In this document: piece after piece, positions 32,061 through 39,848 of the stretch
Numbering within the stretch: the first letter of the stretch is position 1
Layout: every line of letters begins with the position of its first letter
DNA from: an uncultured Saprospiraceae bacterium
GTDB taxonomy: Bacteria > Bacteroidota > Bacteroidia > Chitinophagales > Saprospiraceae
Reading direction: 5' to 3'
NCBI GenBank assembly: GCA_938001865.1
Contig: CALLAW010000048.1
Span: 47,783-111,782, forward strand
DNA length: 64,000 nt
The notes under the pieces: generated by a model
Told to the model about the DNA's origin: nothing
Seen by the model: the letters and a program-made list of their open reading frames with translations, nothing else
The model's database searches: none
Made by a program: the position numbers and the translations under genes

Positions 32061-33164
32061 ATGAACAAGCATTTTCTAATCATTTTGGTCGTTACGCTAT
32101 TTTTAGGATTGATACCGACCTCTTTACTAGCAAGTAATAGTCAGGATCGCCTACCTCCGAGGGATAGTCTATCATTCTTAGCTGGATATCCACTTGCATT
32201 CTATCTCCCGGAGACAAGATTGGGGCTGGCTGCGGCTGGGATATATACCTTCCGATCTAATCAAAACGTCATCAATACAGCATCCAATATCCAAGTATTG
32301 CTAGGATATACCCTCAACAGACAGTTGCTGATCTTTACCTCATATTCCATTTTCCGCAAGGAGAATAAGCACTTTTTTGGCGGTGAACTCGGCTACTATG
32401 ACTATTTCTACCCTTACTTTGGCGAAGGGAATGATACACGACTTACGAGTACCGAAGACTATTTTGTAAAGTTTCCGCGATTGAGGAGTCGATATCTCTT
32501 TAAGAATTCGCGAGACTTCTATCTCGGACCAGCTCTCCACCTCGAAGACTACAATATCTTCCAGACAGAGCCCAACGGCATCTTGGATAATAACATCTCT
32601 AATGGCAGCAATGGGAGCTCTGTCATGGGGATCGGTTTGAGTGCATTAGCAGACCGTAGGGATATCCAATTTTACCCTACTCAGGGTTACTTCCTGGATG
32701 CTTCGCTTCATTACTATAGGGGTTCCTATGATTCCTCACAAGTCGATTACTTAAGATTCTCGATGACCTACTCTCACTACCTTCCGGTAAATGACAAGTG
32801 CATCCTAGCTCTTAATCTGTTCCAAGAGATTGTTGGAGACAGTGCCCCACTACAGGAAAAAGCCCTCTTTGGTGGCCCTAAATATGCTCGAGGCTATGTC
32901 ATCGGCAGATATAGAGATAATATCCAGACTGTCTTACAGTCAGAGTTGCGATTTCCACTTTTTTGGAGACTAAAGGGGGCTGCATTCCTCAGTGTAGGTA
33001 ATGTAGCTGACCGATTTGCCAACCTCACACAGAATGTCAAAGTGAATTATGGCGTAGGACTCCGAGCAGTCATTAGCAAAACAGAACAACTCAATATCCG
33101 CATTGATTATGGTAGGAGCAATGAAGGTGGCAACTTCTATGTCACTATTGGTGAAGCCTTCTAA
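32061..33164 (+). CDS. BamA/D15-like outer membrane beta-barrel protein
   Basis: 367 aa from the ATG at 32061. The signal peptide is KHFLIILVVTLFLGLIPTSLLA. The rest shows alternating amphipathic strands. The C-terminal half matches the surface-antigen D15 barrel (YPTQGYFLDASLHYYRGSY, FGGPKYARGYVIGRYRDN, VNYGVGLRAVISKTEQLNIRIDYG). No POTRA domain is seen, so it is a barrel-only member. A transport or lipoprotein-export role is possible but not shown. Confidence 0.82.
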   Translation: MNKHFLIILVVTLFLGLIPTSLLASNSQDRLPPRDSLSFLAGYPLAFYLPETRLGLAAAGIYTFRSNQNVINTASNIQVLLGYTLNRQLLIFTSYSIFRKENKHFFGGELGYYDYFYPYFGEGNDTRLTSTEDYFVKFPRLRSRYLFKNSRDFYLGPALHLEDYNIFQTEPNGILDNNISNGSNGSSVMGIGLSALADRRDIQFYPTQGYFLDASLHYYRGSYDSSQVDYLRFSMTYSHYLPVNDKCILALNLFQEIVGDSAPLQEKALFGGPKYARGYVIGRYRDNIQTVLQSELRFPLFWRLKGAAFLSVGNVADRFANLTQNVKVNYGVGLRAVISKTEQLNIRIDYGRSNEGGNFYVTIGEAF

Positions 33165-33250
33165 ATTCGTCAGTCTCATTGATGATATCAGTCAGTGATC
33201 ACCACGATTGGACAATCAATCAACTTACCCATCTCTGTTGGGTCACCGCC

Positions 33251-34024
33251 TTATAAGTCAATGTAATTTCCAATGTCAGCCGTCCAATCATAGTCTCCAA
33301 ACTCTAGAGAATAGTCAGACTGATCACTTGTAATGACTCCTAGAGAGATGAGGAGTTTCTTCATGCCTGATTTGCCACCAAAATCTCCTCTAAACCAAGA
33401 AAACAATGGCGAAGTTGTAATAGTACCATCAGATACCTCAGTAACGGTTTCTAGATATTTTTTTGCCGAAAGGCTCAGCTGCTCATCTAGTCTGGAAGCT
33501 TCATAGATAGCTACCGGTGGACATGTTCTAGCCCCACAGTTAAGAGCAAAATGTACTCTACCCTCTCTCTTGGTATTTCTCAATTTCTTTTCCCAAGCAG
33601 GGACAAATAGGTCCTTGAGATAACCCAGTCCTAGCTTGACTCGACTATTGCGTATAATCCCATGTTCGATATCATCGAAGCTCATCATTACCCCTCCAAT
33701 GTCTACAAATGGTTTGGTAAAAAAAGCATCACGATCTTCAAATTGGGTGATATCATCAATCAGGCGATGTTGTACAAGCGCATTATAGATATTCATCCAA
33801 AAAGCAAGCTTCTTATCAGATGTATTGAGACTAGAGGCGAGGGCATCGATCTCTAAGTCAGCCAATTGCCGAATAAAATCATCTGTATTCTCATTATTCT
33901 TCAGACTAATTAAGAAATTTTGAGACATTTGCACATCTGAATTAGGTGTATCATCGTAAATGATTTCGGTCTCAGTATGAGGTTGGCATCCCATCAGAAA
34001 GATTAAAATGTATAAATACTGCAT
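33251..34024 (-). CDS. DUF547 lipoprotein
   Basis: 257 aa from the ATG at 34024. This start places a short lipoprotein signal (MQYLYILIFLMGCQPH, lipobox LMGC) at the N-terminus and avoids overlap with the divergent glycosyltransferase gene. DUF547 motifs are KLAFWMNIYNALVQHRL, GVMMSFDDIEHGIIR, HFALNCGARTCPPV and SPLFSWFRGDFGG. The conserved Asn-Ala, Cys-Gly-Ala and His positions suggest a papain-like or transglutaminase-like fold. Function unknown. Confidence 0.87.
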   Translation of the reverse strand: MQYLYILIFLMGCQPHTETEIIYDDTPNSDVQMSQNFLISLKNNENTDDFIRQLADLEIDALASSLNTSDKKLAFWMNIYNALVQHRLIDDITQFEDRDAFFTKPFVDIGGVMMSFDDIEHGIIRNSRVKLGLGYLKDLFVPAWEKKLRNTKREGRVHFALNCGARTCPPVAIYEASRLDEQLSLSAKKYLETVTEVSDGTITTSPLFSWFRGDFGGKSGMKKLLISLGVITSDQSDYSLEFGDYDWTADIGNYIDL

Positions 34025-34050
34025 AAAGAGTAAATAACTCAAGGAGGTAA

Positions 34051-34755
34051 ATGGTTGCAAAGATAGGAGTATCCCTGATTATTCCGACATATAAAGAAGC
34101 TGCAAATCTTGGTAGGTTACTGCCATATCTCAGAAGGCATGCTCCACATGCATCACTAGAGATCTTAGTCATTGATGGCACCCAGACATGTAAGGAGTCA
34201 CAAGCTCTCTGCCAGACTCATGATGCCAGATATATCATTGCAACTCAGTGTCAGAGATCGATTCAACTTGATCAAGGGGCAAGTGAAGCCTCTCATGATA
34301 TTCTATTCTTCTTACATGCAGACGTAACTCCACCGACTGATTACTTTGACTTGATCATACAATCAATGAGTGAGCCGAACATTTGCGGATGCTTTAGTTA
34401 CAGATTTGACTCAACGAGCAGACTCCTCGCTATCAATGCATCTACTACAAAAAAAGTAGGTCTATTTACTGGTGGAGGTGATCAAGGGCTTGTGATAACA
34501 AAGAAGGACTATAACAGACTCGGTGGCTATGACATCTCTGTGACATTTATGGAAGATTTTGAATTCTACGACCGAATCAAAGCCTCAAATCTGTCATTCA
34601 TAATTATCAATGGGGAGTGTACTATCTCAGCCCGCAAGTATGAGAAGAATAGTTACTTGAAGGTAAATTTTATCCACTTCCTAATTTTTAGCGGATATAA
34701 GCTTGGCATTAGCTCCAATCGGCTAGCAAGTGCCTACAAAAAATGGATGAATTAG
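34051..34755 (+). CDS. Family 2 glycosyltransferase (TIGR04283-like)
   Basis: 234 aa. VSLIIPTYKEAANLGRLLPYL is the GT2 nucleotide-sugar entry motif. LEILVIDG and the metal-binding region DILFFLHADVTPP match the rSAM/selenodomain-associated transferase 2 family, a cytoplasmic GT-A enzyme. GLVITKKDYNRLGGYD and FMEDFEFYDRIKAS carry the usual acceptor-side ED motif. Substrate unknown. The start is 26 bp from the divergent DUF547 start. Confidence 0.87.
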   Translation: MVAKIGVSLIIPTYKEAANLGRLLPYLRRHAPHASLEILVIDGTQTCKESQALCQTHDARYIIATQCQRSIQLDQGASEASHDILFFLHADVTPPTDYFDLIIQSMSEPNICGCFSYRFDSTSRLLAINASTTKKVGLFTGGGDQGLVITKKDYNRLGGYDISVTFMEDFEFYDRIKASNLSFIIINGECTISARKYEKNSYLKVNFIHFLIFSGYKLGISSNRLASAYKKWMN

Positions 34756-34830
34756 TGTACAATCTAATCAAATTCACAGTCTGATTGACTCCGTAAGTCA
34801 GATCTATTCGTGAGTTCTCCACAAACCATG

Positions 34831-34838
34831 TATTTTTG
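34831..34838 (+). promoter_or_regulatory. mnmE promoter -7 box TATTTTTG (leaderless)
   Basis: Perfect TAnnTTTG ending 4 bp before the mnmE ATG. A TTC at 34807-34809 may serve as the -33 element. Transcription should start at or within the first codon. Confidence 0.55.
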
Positions 34839-34842
34839 ACCC

Positions 34843-36243
34843 ATGTCATATTTAACTCAAGATACCATCGTCGCAATCAGTACTCCATCGGGTCCCGGAG
34901 CAATTGGAGTAATCAGATTATCTGGAAGCAATGCTATCTCCATAGCAGATGAAATATTCTACGGAGCCAACCTCCAAAAAGCAACAGCCAATACTGCTCA
35001 CTATGGTAAAATCAAAACTGGAGATGGTACAATCCTTGACGAATGTGTAGCAACACTATTCAAAGCACCTAGGTCATACACTAAGGAAGATGTCATAGAG
35101 TTTTCATGTCATGGTTCTTCCTATATATTACAAGAGGTCATGAAGCTTATCCTCTCTAAGGAAAATGTACGCATGGCTGATCCAGGAGAATTCACTCAAC
35201 GAGCATATCTCAATGGGCAGTTTGACCTCTCACAAGCAGAAGCTGTTGGTGATTTGATCGCATCAACACATGCTAGCTCACATGCCTTGGCAATGTCTCA
35301 ACTCAGAGGAGGATTTTCCGCCCTGATCAGAGACCTCCGTGATCAACTTATAGAATTTGCCAGCCTCTTGGAGTTAGAAAATGACTTCGGAGAGGAAGAT
35401 GTAGAGTTCGCTAACCGTGACCAACTCAAGACTCTGCTCACTACTATCCTAAAGTCTACCACACAACTTGCGAGTTCCTATGATCATGGGAATGCGATCA
35501 AAGACGGTGTCTCCGTAGCCCTGGTCGGTAGTCCTAATGTCGGCAAGTCCACCTTACTCAATGTCCTACTCAACGATGACAAAGCAATAGTATCAGACAT
35601 CCCTGGCACTACAAGAGATGCCATAGAAGATACCGTAGTCTACGATGGAATAAAATTTAGATTTATAGATACCGCAGGACTGAGGGAGACAGACGATAGG
35701 ATCGAAAATCTAGGAATAGAACGAACAAGAGAACATCTCACTAAAGCTCAGATAGTAATCTATGTAGATGAAGTCAATGACAACTTCCAAGACATCGTCA
35801 ACAATTACAAGACCCTACAGATAGATCAATCACAAGAGAGCATCATAGTACTCAACAAAGCTGACACCTATGATCACACCTGTCACACCTATGATATCGA
35901 AGAGTCAGTCTCTACCCTACTCAATCGGACTCCCACACTGAGCATTTCTGCAAAAGAAAAGAGAAATACAGACAAGCTCATCCAACTCCTACTCGATACA
36001 GTAAGAAGAAAGCAAGAATTCTATGGCGACATCCTAGTCACTAATGTCAGACACCTTAACTGTCTCACTCTTGCCAACGAATCACTCACTCAATGTAAGA
36101 TGGGCCTAGAATCTGGAGTCACCTCTGACTTCCTAGCAATGGACATCCGACATGCTAATCATCAGCTCTCAGAGATAGTTGGCGAGATTAGTACCGACAA
36201 TCTTCTTGACTCAATTTTTAGTAATTTCTGTATTGGGAAGTAG
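34843..36243 (+). CDS. mnmE: tRNA modification GTPase MnmE
   Basis: 466 aa. The N-terminal domain (DTIVAISTPSGPGAIGVIRLSG) binds formyl-THF. The G domain has P-loop GSPNVGKSTLLN, switch DIPGTTRDAIED, DTAGLRET and NKAD. The C-terminus ends in the conserved IFSNFCIGK. With MnmG it installs the cmnm5 group on U34 of tRNAs, and the C-terminal Cys is essential in known enzymes. The last 18 bases double as the attachment site of the downstream island, and the reading frame is unbroken across the junction. Confidence 0.97.
   Translation: MSYLTQDTIVAISTPSGPGAIGVIRLSGSNAISIADEIFYGANLQKATANTAHYGKIKTGDGTILDECVATLFKAPRSYTKEDVIEFSCHGSSYILQEVMKLILSKENVRMADPGEFTQRAYLNGQFDLSQAEAVGDLIASTHASSHALAMSQLRGGFSALIRDLRDQLIEFASLLELENDFGEEDVEFANRDQLKTLLTTILKSTTQLASSYDHGNAIKDGVSVALVGSPNVGKSTLLNVLLNDDKAIVSDIPGTTRDAIEDTVVYDGIKFRFIDTAGLRETDDRIENLGIERTREHLTKAQIVIYVDEVNDNFQDIVNNYKTLQIDQSQESIIVLNKADTYDHTCHTYDIEESVSTLLNRTPTLSISAKEKRNTDKLIQLLLDTVRRKQEFYGDILVTNVRHLNCLTLANESLTQCKMGLESGVTSDFLAMDIRHANHQLSEIVGEISTDNLLDSIFSNFCIGK
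36226..36243 (+). other. attL: TTCTGTATTGGGAAGTAG at the mnmE stop
   Basis: These last 18 bases of mnmE include the stop codon. From memory, the sequence is nearly the same as the attachment site that SGI1-type islands use in the 3' end of trmE/mnmE. The integrase gene lies 0.6 kb inside. Confidence 0.75.
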
Positions 36244-36340
36244 GGTGTCTTCTTTTATTTGTTACTAGACTCTATATCATTACTTTATGAATAAACATTC
36301 TATTCATATTTGCCTTTATTTAGCTCTTTTCTGACTATCT

Positions 36341-36402
36341 TTGTTGCCCTAGTGTTGCCCAAAGTACTTTCTTGTTGCCATTTCTCATTTTTGTTGCCCA
36401 AA
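36341..36402 (+). repeat. Left arm-type repeats (TTGTTGCCC family)
   Basis: TTGTTGCCC at 36341-36349 and GTGTTGCCCAA at 36352-36362, with further copies at 36372-36380 (TTGTTGCCA) and 36391-36402 (TTGTTGCCCAAA). The first pair is repeated with identical 2-bp spacing at the right end of the island. They probably bind the integrase N-terminal domain. Confidence 0.65.
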
Positions 36403-36417
36403 GGTGAGTTCTTGCTA

Positions 36418-36450
36418 CAATCAGCTACAAAGAGCAACAATCAGCTACAA
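36418..36450 (+). repeat. Two CAATCAGCTACAA direct repeats, 20-bp period
   Basis: Identical 13-bp copies at 36418-36430 and 36438-36450, interleaved with two (A/C)(A/G)AGCAACA units. They lie immediately upstream of the ATG at 36462 and could be an operator for the HTH protein encoded there, or further recombination sites. Confidence 0.6.
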
Positions 36451-36461
36451 CAAGCAACATT

Positions 36462-36833
36462 ATGAGCAGTACGTTTCAATTACCAAAAAAGTGTGAATGC
36501 TGTAATAAAGTATTCATCGCTAAGACCACTAAGACTAGATATTGTAGTAGTAAATGCAATTCTAAGCACTATAAGCAACTCAAGCGAGAAGAAAAGATCA
36601 ATGCATCTATGAAGCAAGACTTTGCAGAGGTGCAAAGTCAGCAAAGTTTGCAAAGTGGAGTGAATAACAATTTGGCTTCTAAAGATTACTTGAGCGTAAA
36701 AGAAGCCTGTCAGCTTTTAGGTGCTAGTCGATGGACCATCTATCGATTGATCTCATCTGAGACAATCAAGTCAGCAAAGTTAGGACGGAAGACAATTATT
36801 CCTAAAGTCGAAATTCAAAACCTTTTCAACTAA
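36462..36833 (+). CDS. Zinc-ribbon plus excisionase-type HTH protein
   Basis: 123 aa. Residues 10-35 form a zinc-ribbon-like CxxC ... CxxxC (KKCECCNKVF ... RYCSSKCNSKH). A charged linker follows. Residues about 72-121 are a MerR/excisionase HTH_17 domain (YLSVKEACQLLGASRWTIYRLI). It is encoded 5 bp upstream of the integrase and probably serves as regulator or recombination directionality factor. The N-terminal ribbon is an uncommon addition to this small HTH class. Confidence 0.82.
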   Translation: MSSTFQLPKKCECCNKVFIAKTTKTRYCSSKCNSKHYKQLKREEKINASMKQDFAEVQSQQSLQSGVNNNLASKDYLSVKEACQLLGASRWTIYRLISSETIKSAKLGRKTIIPKVEIQNLFN

Positions 36834-36838
36834 TCACC

Positions 36839-37945
36839 ATGACAGTAAAACTAAGACAACGAAAAAAGGGTGATAAGATAAGTCTATACTTAGACTACTA
36901 TCACAATGGTAAAAGGACATATGAATATTTAGGATTGTATCTCATTCCTCCTGCGGAGAATGGATACTTGAGAAGAGATCAAACGGCAGAGAATAAAAAG
37001 ACATTAGCATTAGCGGAAAGTATAGAAGCTAAGAGAAAATTAGAGATCAAAAATAACGATTATGGCTTTGCTGATCAATCGAGACTAAAGGCTGACTTTG
37101 TAGAATACATGAAAGGACTCGCAGATCAAAGAATGGCGAGTTCAGGTAACTATGGAAATTGGGATGCATGTATAAAACATCTTATCTCTTACAAGCCAAG
37201 AGGAATTGCATTTGATAGAGTGAATAAAGATTTTGTACAAGGCTTTAAGGATTATTTAGATTTCGATGCAAAGACAAAAAGTAAGAAAGGATTATCTCAA
37301 AATAGTAAGTACTCTTACTACAATAAATTCTGTGCAGCTTTAAAGCAAGCGGTTAAGGATGGGATAATAAGATCCAATCCATCAGAACAAGTCAACCGAT
37401 TCAAACAGGCGGAGAGCCAAAGAGAATTTCTGACGCTAGAAGAATTAAAATCTTTAGCAAAAACACCAGCTGAAGATGAAAGACTCAAAAGAGCCTTTAT
37501 CTTCTCATGTCTTACAGGTTTGAGATGGGGCGATGCTACAAGTCTTACTTGGGGTCAGATTCAATTCTCTAAAGACACTGGTCACTTTATTAGATTCCGA
37601 CAAGAGAAAACTGATGGAGCAGAAACATTACCTATTGCAGAAGATGCTATGTCTATTATTGGAGATCCAGGAGAACCAACTCACAAAGTATTCAAAGGAC
37701 TAAAGTATCATCATTGGGATAGACATAGTACTTACAGATGGATTACCGATGCAGGAATAACTAAACACATTACATACCATTGTTCACGTCATACGTTCGC
37801 TACATTGCAATTGACATTAGGAACGGATATGTATACTGTAAGTAAAATGCTTGGCCATAAAAATATAACTACTACTCAAATCTATGCTAAGATCATAGAC
37901 CAGAAGAAAGTAGATGCAGTTAATCGAATAAATCTAGGACTATGA
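36839..37945 (+). CDS. int: Tyrosine recombinase (integrase)
   Basis: 368 aa. The N-terminal arm-binding type domain includes SLYLDYYHNGKRTYEYLGLYL. A SAM-like core-binding domain spans about residues 80-185. In the catalytic domain, Arg I is in CLTGLRWGDAT, the HxxR box is YHCSRHTFA, and LGHKNITTTQIYAKI supplies the second His and the nucleophile Tyr. All catalytic residues seem present. It is placed 0.6 kb from attL, as expected for the enzyme that inserted this island. The stop overlaps the next gene's start by 4 bp. Confidence 0.95.
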   Translation: MTVKLRQRKKGDKISLYLDYYHNGKRTYEYLGLYLIPPAENGYLRRDQTAENKKTLALAESIEAKRKLEIKNNDYGFADQSRLKADFVEYMKGLADQRMASSGNYGNWDACIKHLISYKPRGIAFDRVNKDFVQGFKDYLDFDAKTKSKKGLSQNSKYSYYNKFCAALKQAVKDGIIRSNPSEQVNRFKQAESQREFLTLEELKSLAKTPAEDERLKRAFIFSCLTGLRWGDATSLTWGQIQFSKDTGHFIRFRQEKTDGAETLPIAEDAMSIIGDPGEPTHKVFKGLKYHHWDRHSTYRWITDAGITKHITYHCSRHTFATLQLTLGTDMYTVSKMLGHKNITTTQIYAKIIDQKKVDAVNRINLGL

Positions 37946-39039
37946 ATTTGAATATTTATAACAGTATTCTTAGAGGTGCATTAAGACCTAGTATGATTAC
38001 TCAAGAGATTGAAAAAAACTATAAAGAAAAACTTAGAACCATAAGTGGATTTACACTTCCTCAAACTGGCATCTCAACCTTTCACAATTACTTAATTGAA
38101 ATTGTAGATCACAACGAATTATATATTGAAGATGGTCTTGAAATATTTCTAAATCAGAAACCGAGTAAGACAGAGCTTAACATAGAAAATCCAATTATCT
38201 CATATACCCTTGAAAATCCACTATCTACAACTAAGAGATTCTATCACATACTTTTGGCAAACGAGACTACTCGCTTGTCCAATAGGATTTATCAGGCCAT
38301 GAACATGTCTATTTCTGACATAATCAAAAATGGAATTATAAATACCACCTTACGATCTATTAAAGCAACATTTACTGACCTAGTAGATGCGAAGAGTAAT
38401 GCAAATGATGATTTGTCTACTTTTGTCTATAGCCAGTTGGAAGGTAGTTTGCTTCGGCTACTATTAGAAGTAGAAAGACTTTTCCCAGAATACATCACAA
38501 ATTCAACTGATGAGTTTCAATTGTATGGCGAACTTTTACATTATGATTCAATTCCTGATCCACTACCTTATAGCGTAACCGATTATGGTCACACCATATT
38601 AGCCAACATTAATGGTAATACTCCTATAGCTAAATTTGAAGAAAGCAAATCATCACAAAGTGGATCGACAAAAAAGAGTGGAGTCGAATGGTTACGTTAT
38701 ATCAATTTTGATACTAATGTGGAAGGGCTGAAAGATCTGTTAAGTAGTCTAAAGGTTCTCAAATGCGTTGCTGATAATGTTGGGATAGTTGAATTTAAAA
38801 AGTTGTTTTCTGGAGAGGCTGTTGAAAACCCTATCATTTGGACTGGAAGTAAAGGAGATTTAAAGACCTTAATACTCGAACTAATTAGTCAAGGTAAAGT
38901 AGTAGAGCCATCCTACAAATGGAAAACAATGTCAAAGATTTTCATCCAATCCGATGGTTCTCCTTTTGACAATTCAATTAAGAACATTCCACCTACAGTC
39001 AAGAAACCCAAAATAGTAGCTGCCGTTTCTGCATTATAG
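37942..39039 (+). CDS. Unknown protein coupled to the integrase (weakly RteC-like)
   Basis: 365 aa, starting in the ATGA overlap with the integrase stop, hence translationally coupled. The middle part is helical. The C-terminal segment NPIIWTGSKGDLKTLILELISQGKV followed by WKTMSKIFIQSDG resembles the end of RteC and related Bacteroidota mobile-element regulators, where a similar W-G-S/T-K box is seen. That link is weak and from memory. It could control excision or transfer. Confidence 0.6.
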   Translation: MNLNIYNSILRGALRPSMITQEIEKNYKEKLRTISGFTLPQTGISTFHNYLIEIVDHNELYIEDGLEIFLNQKPSKTELNIENPIISYTLENPLSTTKRFYHILLANETTRLSNRIYQAMNMSISDIIKNGIINTTLRSIKATFTDLVDAKSNANDDLSTFVYSQLEGSLLRLLLEVERLFPEYITNSTDEFQLYGELLHYDSIPDPLPYSVTDYGHTILANINGNTPIAKFEESKSSQSGSTKKSGVEWLRYINFDTNVEGLKDLLSSLKVLKCVADNVGIVEFKKLFSGEAVENPIIWTGSKGDLKTLILELISQGKVVEPSYKWKTMSKIFIQSDGSPFDNSIKNIPPTVKKPKIVAAVSAL

Positions 39040-39241
39040 CAAACAATGCCTTAACCCTGTACCCTCAACATTCTATTCCTTTATTTATTCTTTTATATAA
39101 TAGCTTCCCATTGTTGCTATTGTTGGCAATCCAATGCCCTGTACCCTGTACACTGCCTATAGGTTTACACCTCATTTCTGCCCTCTTTTTGCCCTCAAAT
39201 TTGGATCATAATTATTCGTAAACGATCTAAAATAAAGGCAA

Positions 39242-39544
39242 ATGTCTACAGAAACAATGATCCTAGAAAAGCTCTCAATTATAGAGCAGAAGTTAGAAGA
39301 ACAGAATCTTCTAAAGAAAGAAGTCCTCAATTTCAATGAGGCTATTAGGTACCTCGACATCTCAGCTTCTCATATGTATAAGCTGACAAGTCAAAAACTC
39401 ATCCCTCATTTCTGCCCACAAGGAAAGAAGCTATACTTCAATCGTATAGAGCTTGATGAGTGGTTACAGAGAAATAGACAAGTCACAGAAGATGAGATAG
39501 AATCCATGGCTGCCAATTATATCATGAAGAATAAAAGGCAATAA
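39242..39544 (+). CDS. Helix-turn-helix (excisionase family) protein
   Basis: 100 aa. The N-terminal coiled-coil-like helix (ILEKLSIIEQKLEEQNLL) is followed by an HTH_17 domain (LNFNEAIRYLDISASHMYKLTSQKLIPHF, KLYFNRIELDEWL). It is the first gene of a tight cluster with the next HTH gene (2 bp) and the DUF3987 gene (8 bp). Such small proteins act as excision factors or regulators in Bacteroidota integrative elements. Confidence 0.85.
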   Translation: MSTETMILEKLSIIEQKLEEQNLLKKEVLNFNEAIRYLDISASHMYKLTSQKLIPHFCPQGKKLYFNRIELDEWLQRNRQVTEDEIESMAANYIMKNKRQ

Positions 39545-39546
39545 CC

Positions 39547-39840
39547 ATGGGCTATTATCATCCACTAGACGAAAGGCTAGAGACGATCGAAGATCGACTC
39601 AATGACCTTACTCTGATGCTCAAAGAAAAACAAAGGACTAATCCTGAAGAAGTATTCTTTGATACTCAAGAGTTTCTACAAGTCATGAATGTCAGTAAAA
39701 GAACCGCCCAATACTGGCGAGACTCTGGGCTAATTGGCTTCTGCCAAATAGGTCATAAAATTTACTACCGACTAAGTGACATCAATCTTTTTCTGAACAA
39801 TCATTTCCAACCAGCTAAAGCGGTTGTGAAATCCAAATAA
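39547..39840 (+). CDS. Second excisionase-like HTH protein
   Basis: 97 aa, with the same layout as its neighbour: an N-terminal helix (LDERLETIEDRLNDLTLML), then the HTH VFFDTQEFLQVMNVSKRTAQYWRDSGLI and the wing KIYYRLSDINLFL. The two genes are probably old duplicates. It is translated 8 bp before the DUF3987 gene. Confidence 0.85.
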   Translation: MGYYHPLDERLETIEDRLNDLTLMLKEKQRTNPEEVFFDTQEFLQVMNVSKRTAQYWRDSGLIGFCQIGHKIYYRLSDINLFLNNHFQPAKAVVKSK

Positions 39841-39848
39841 CATGAAGT

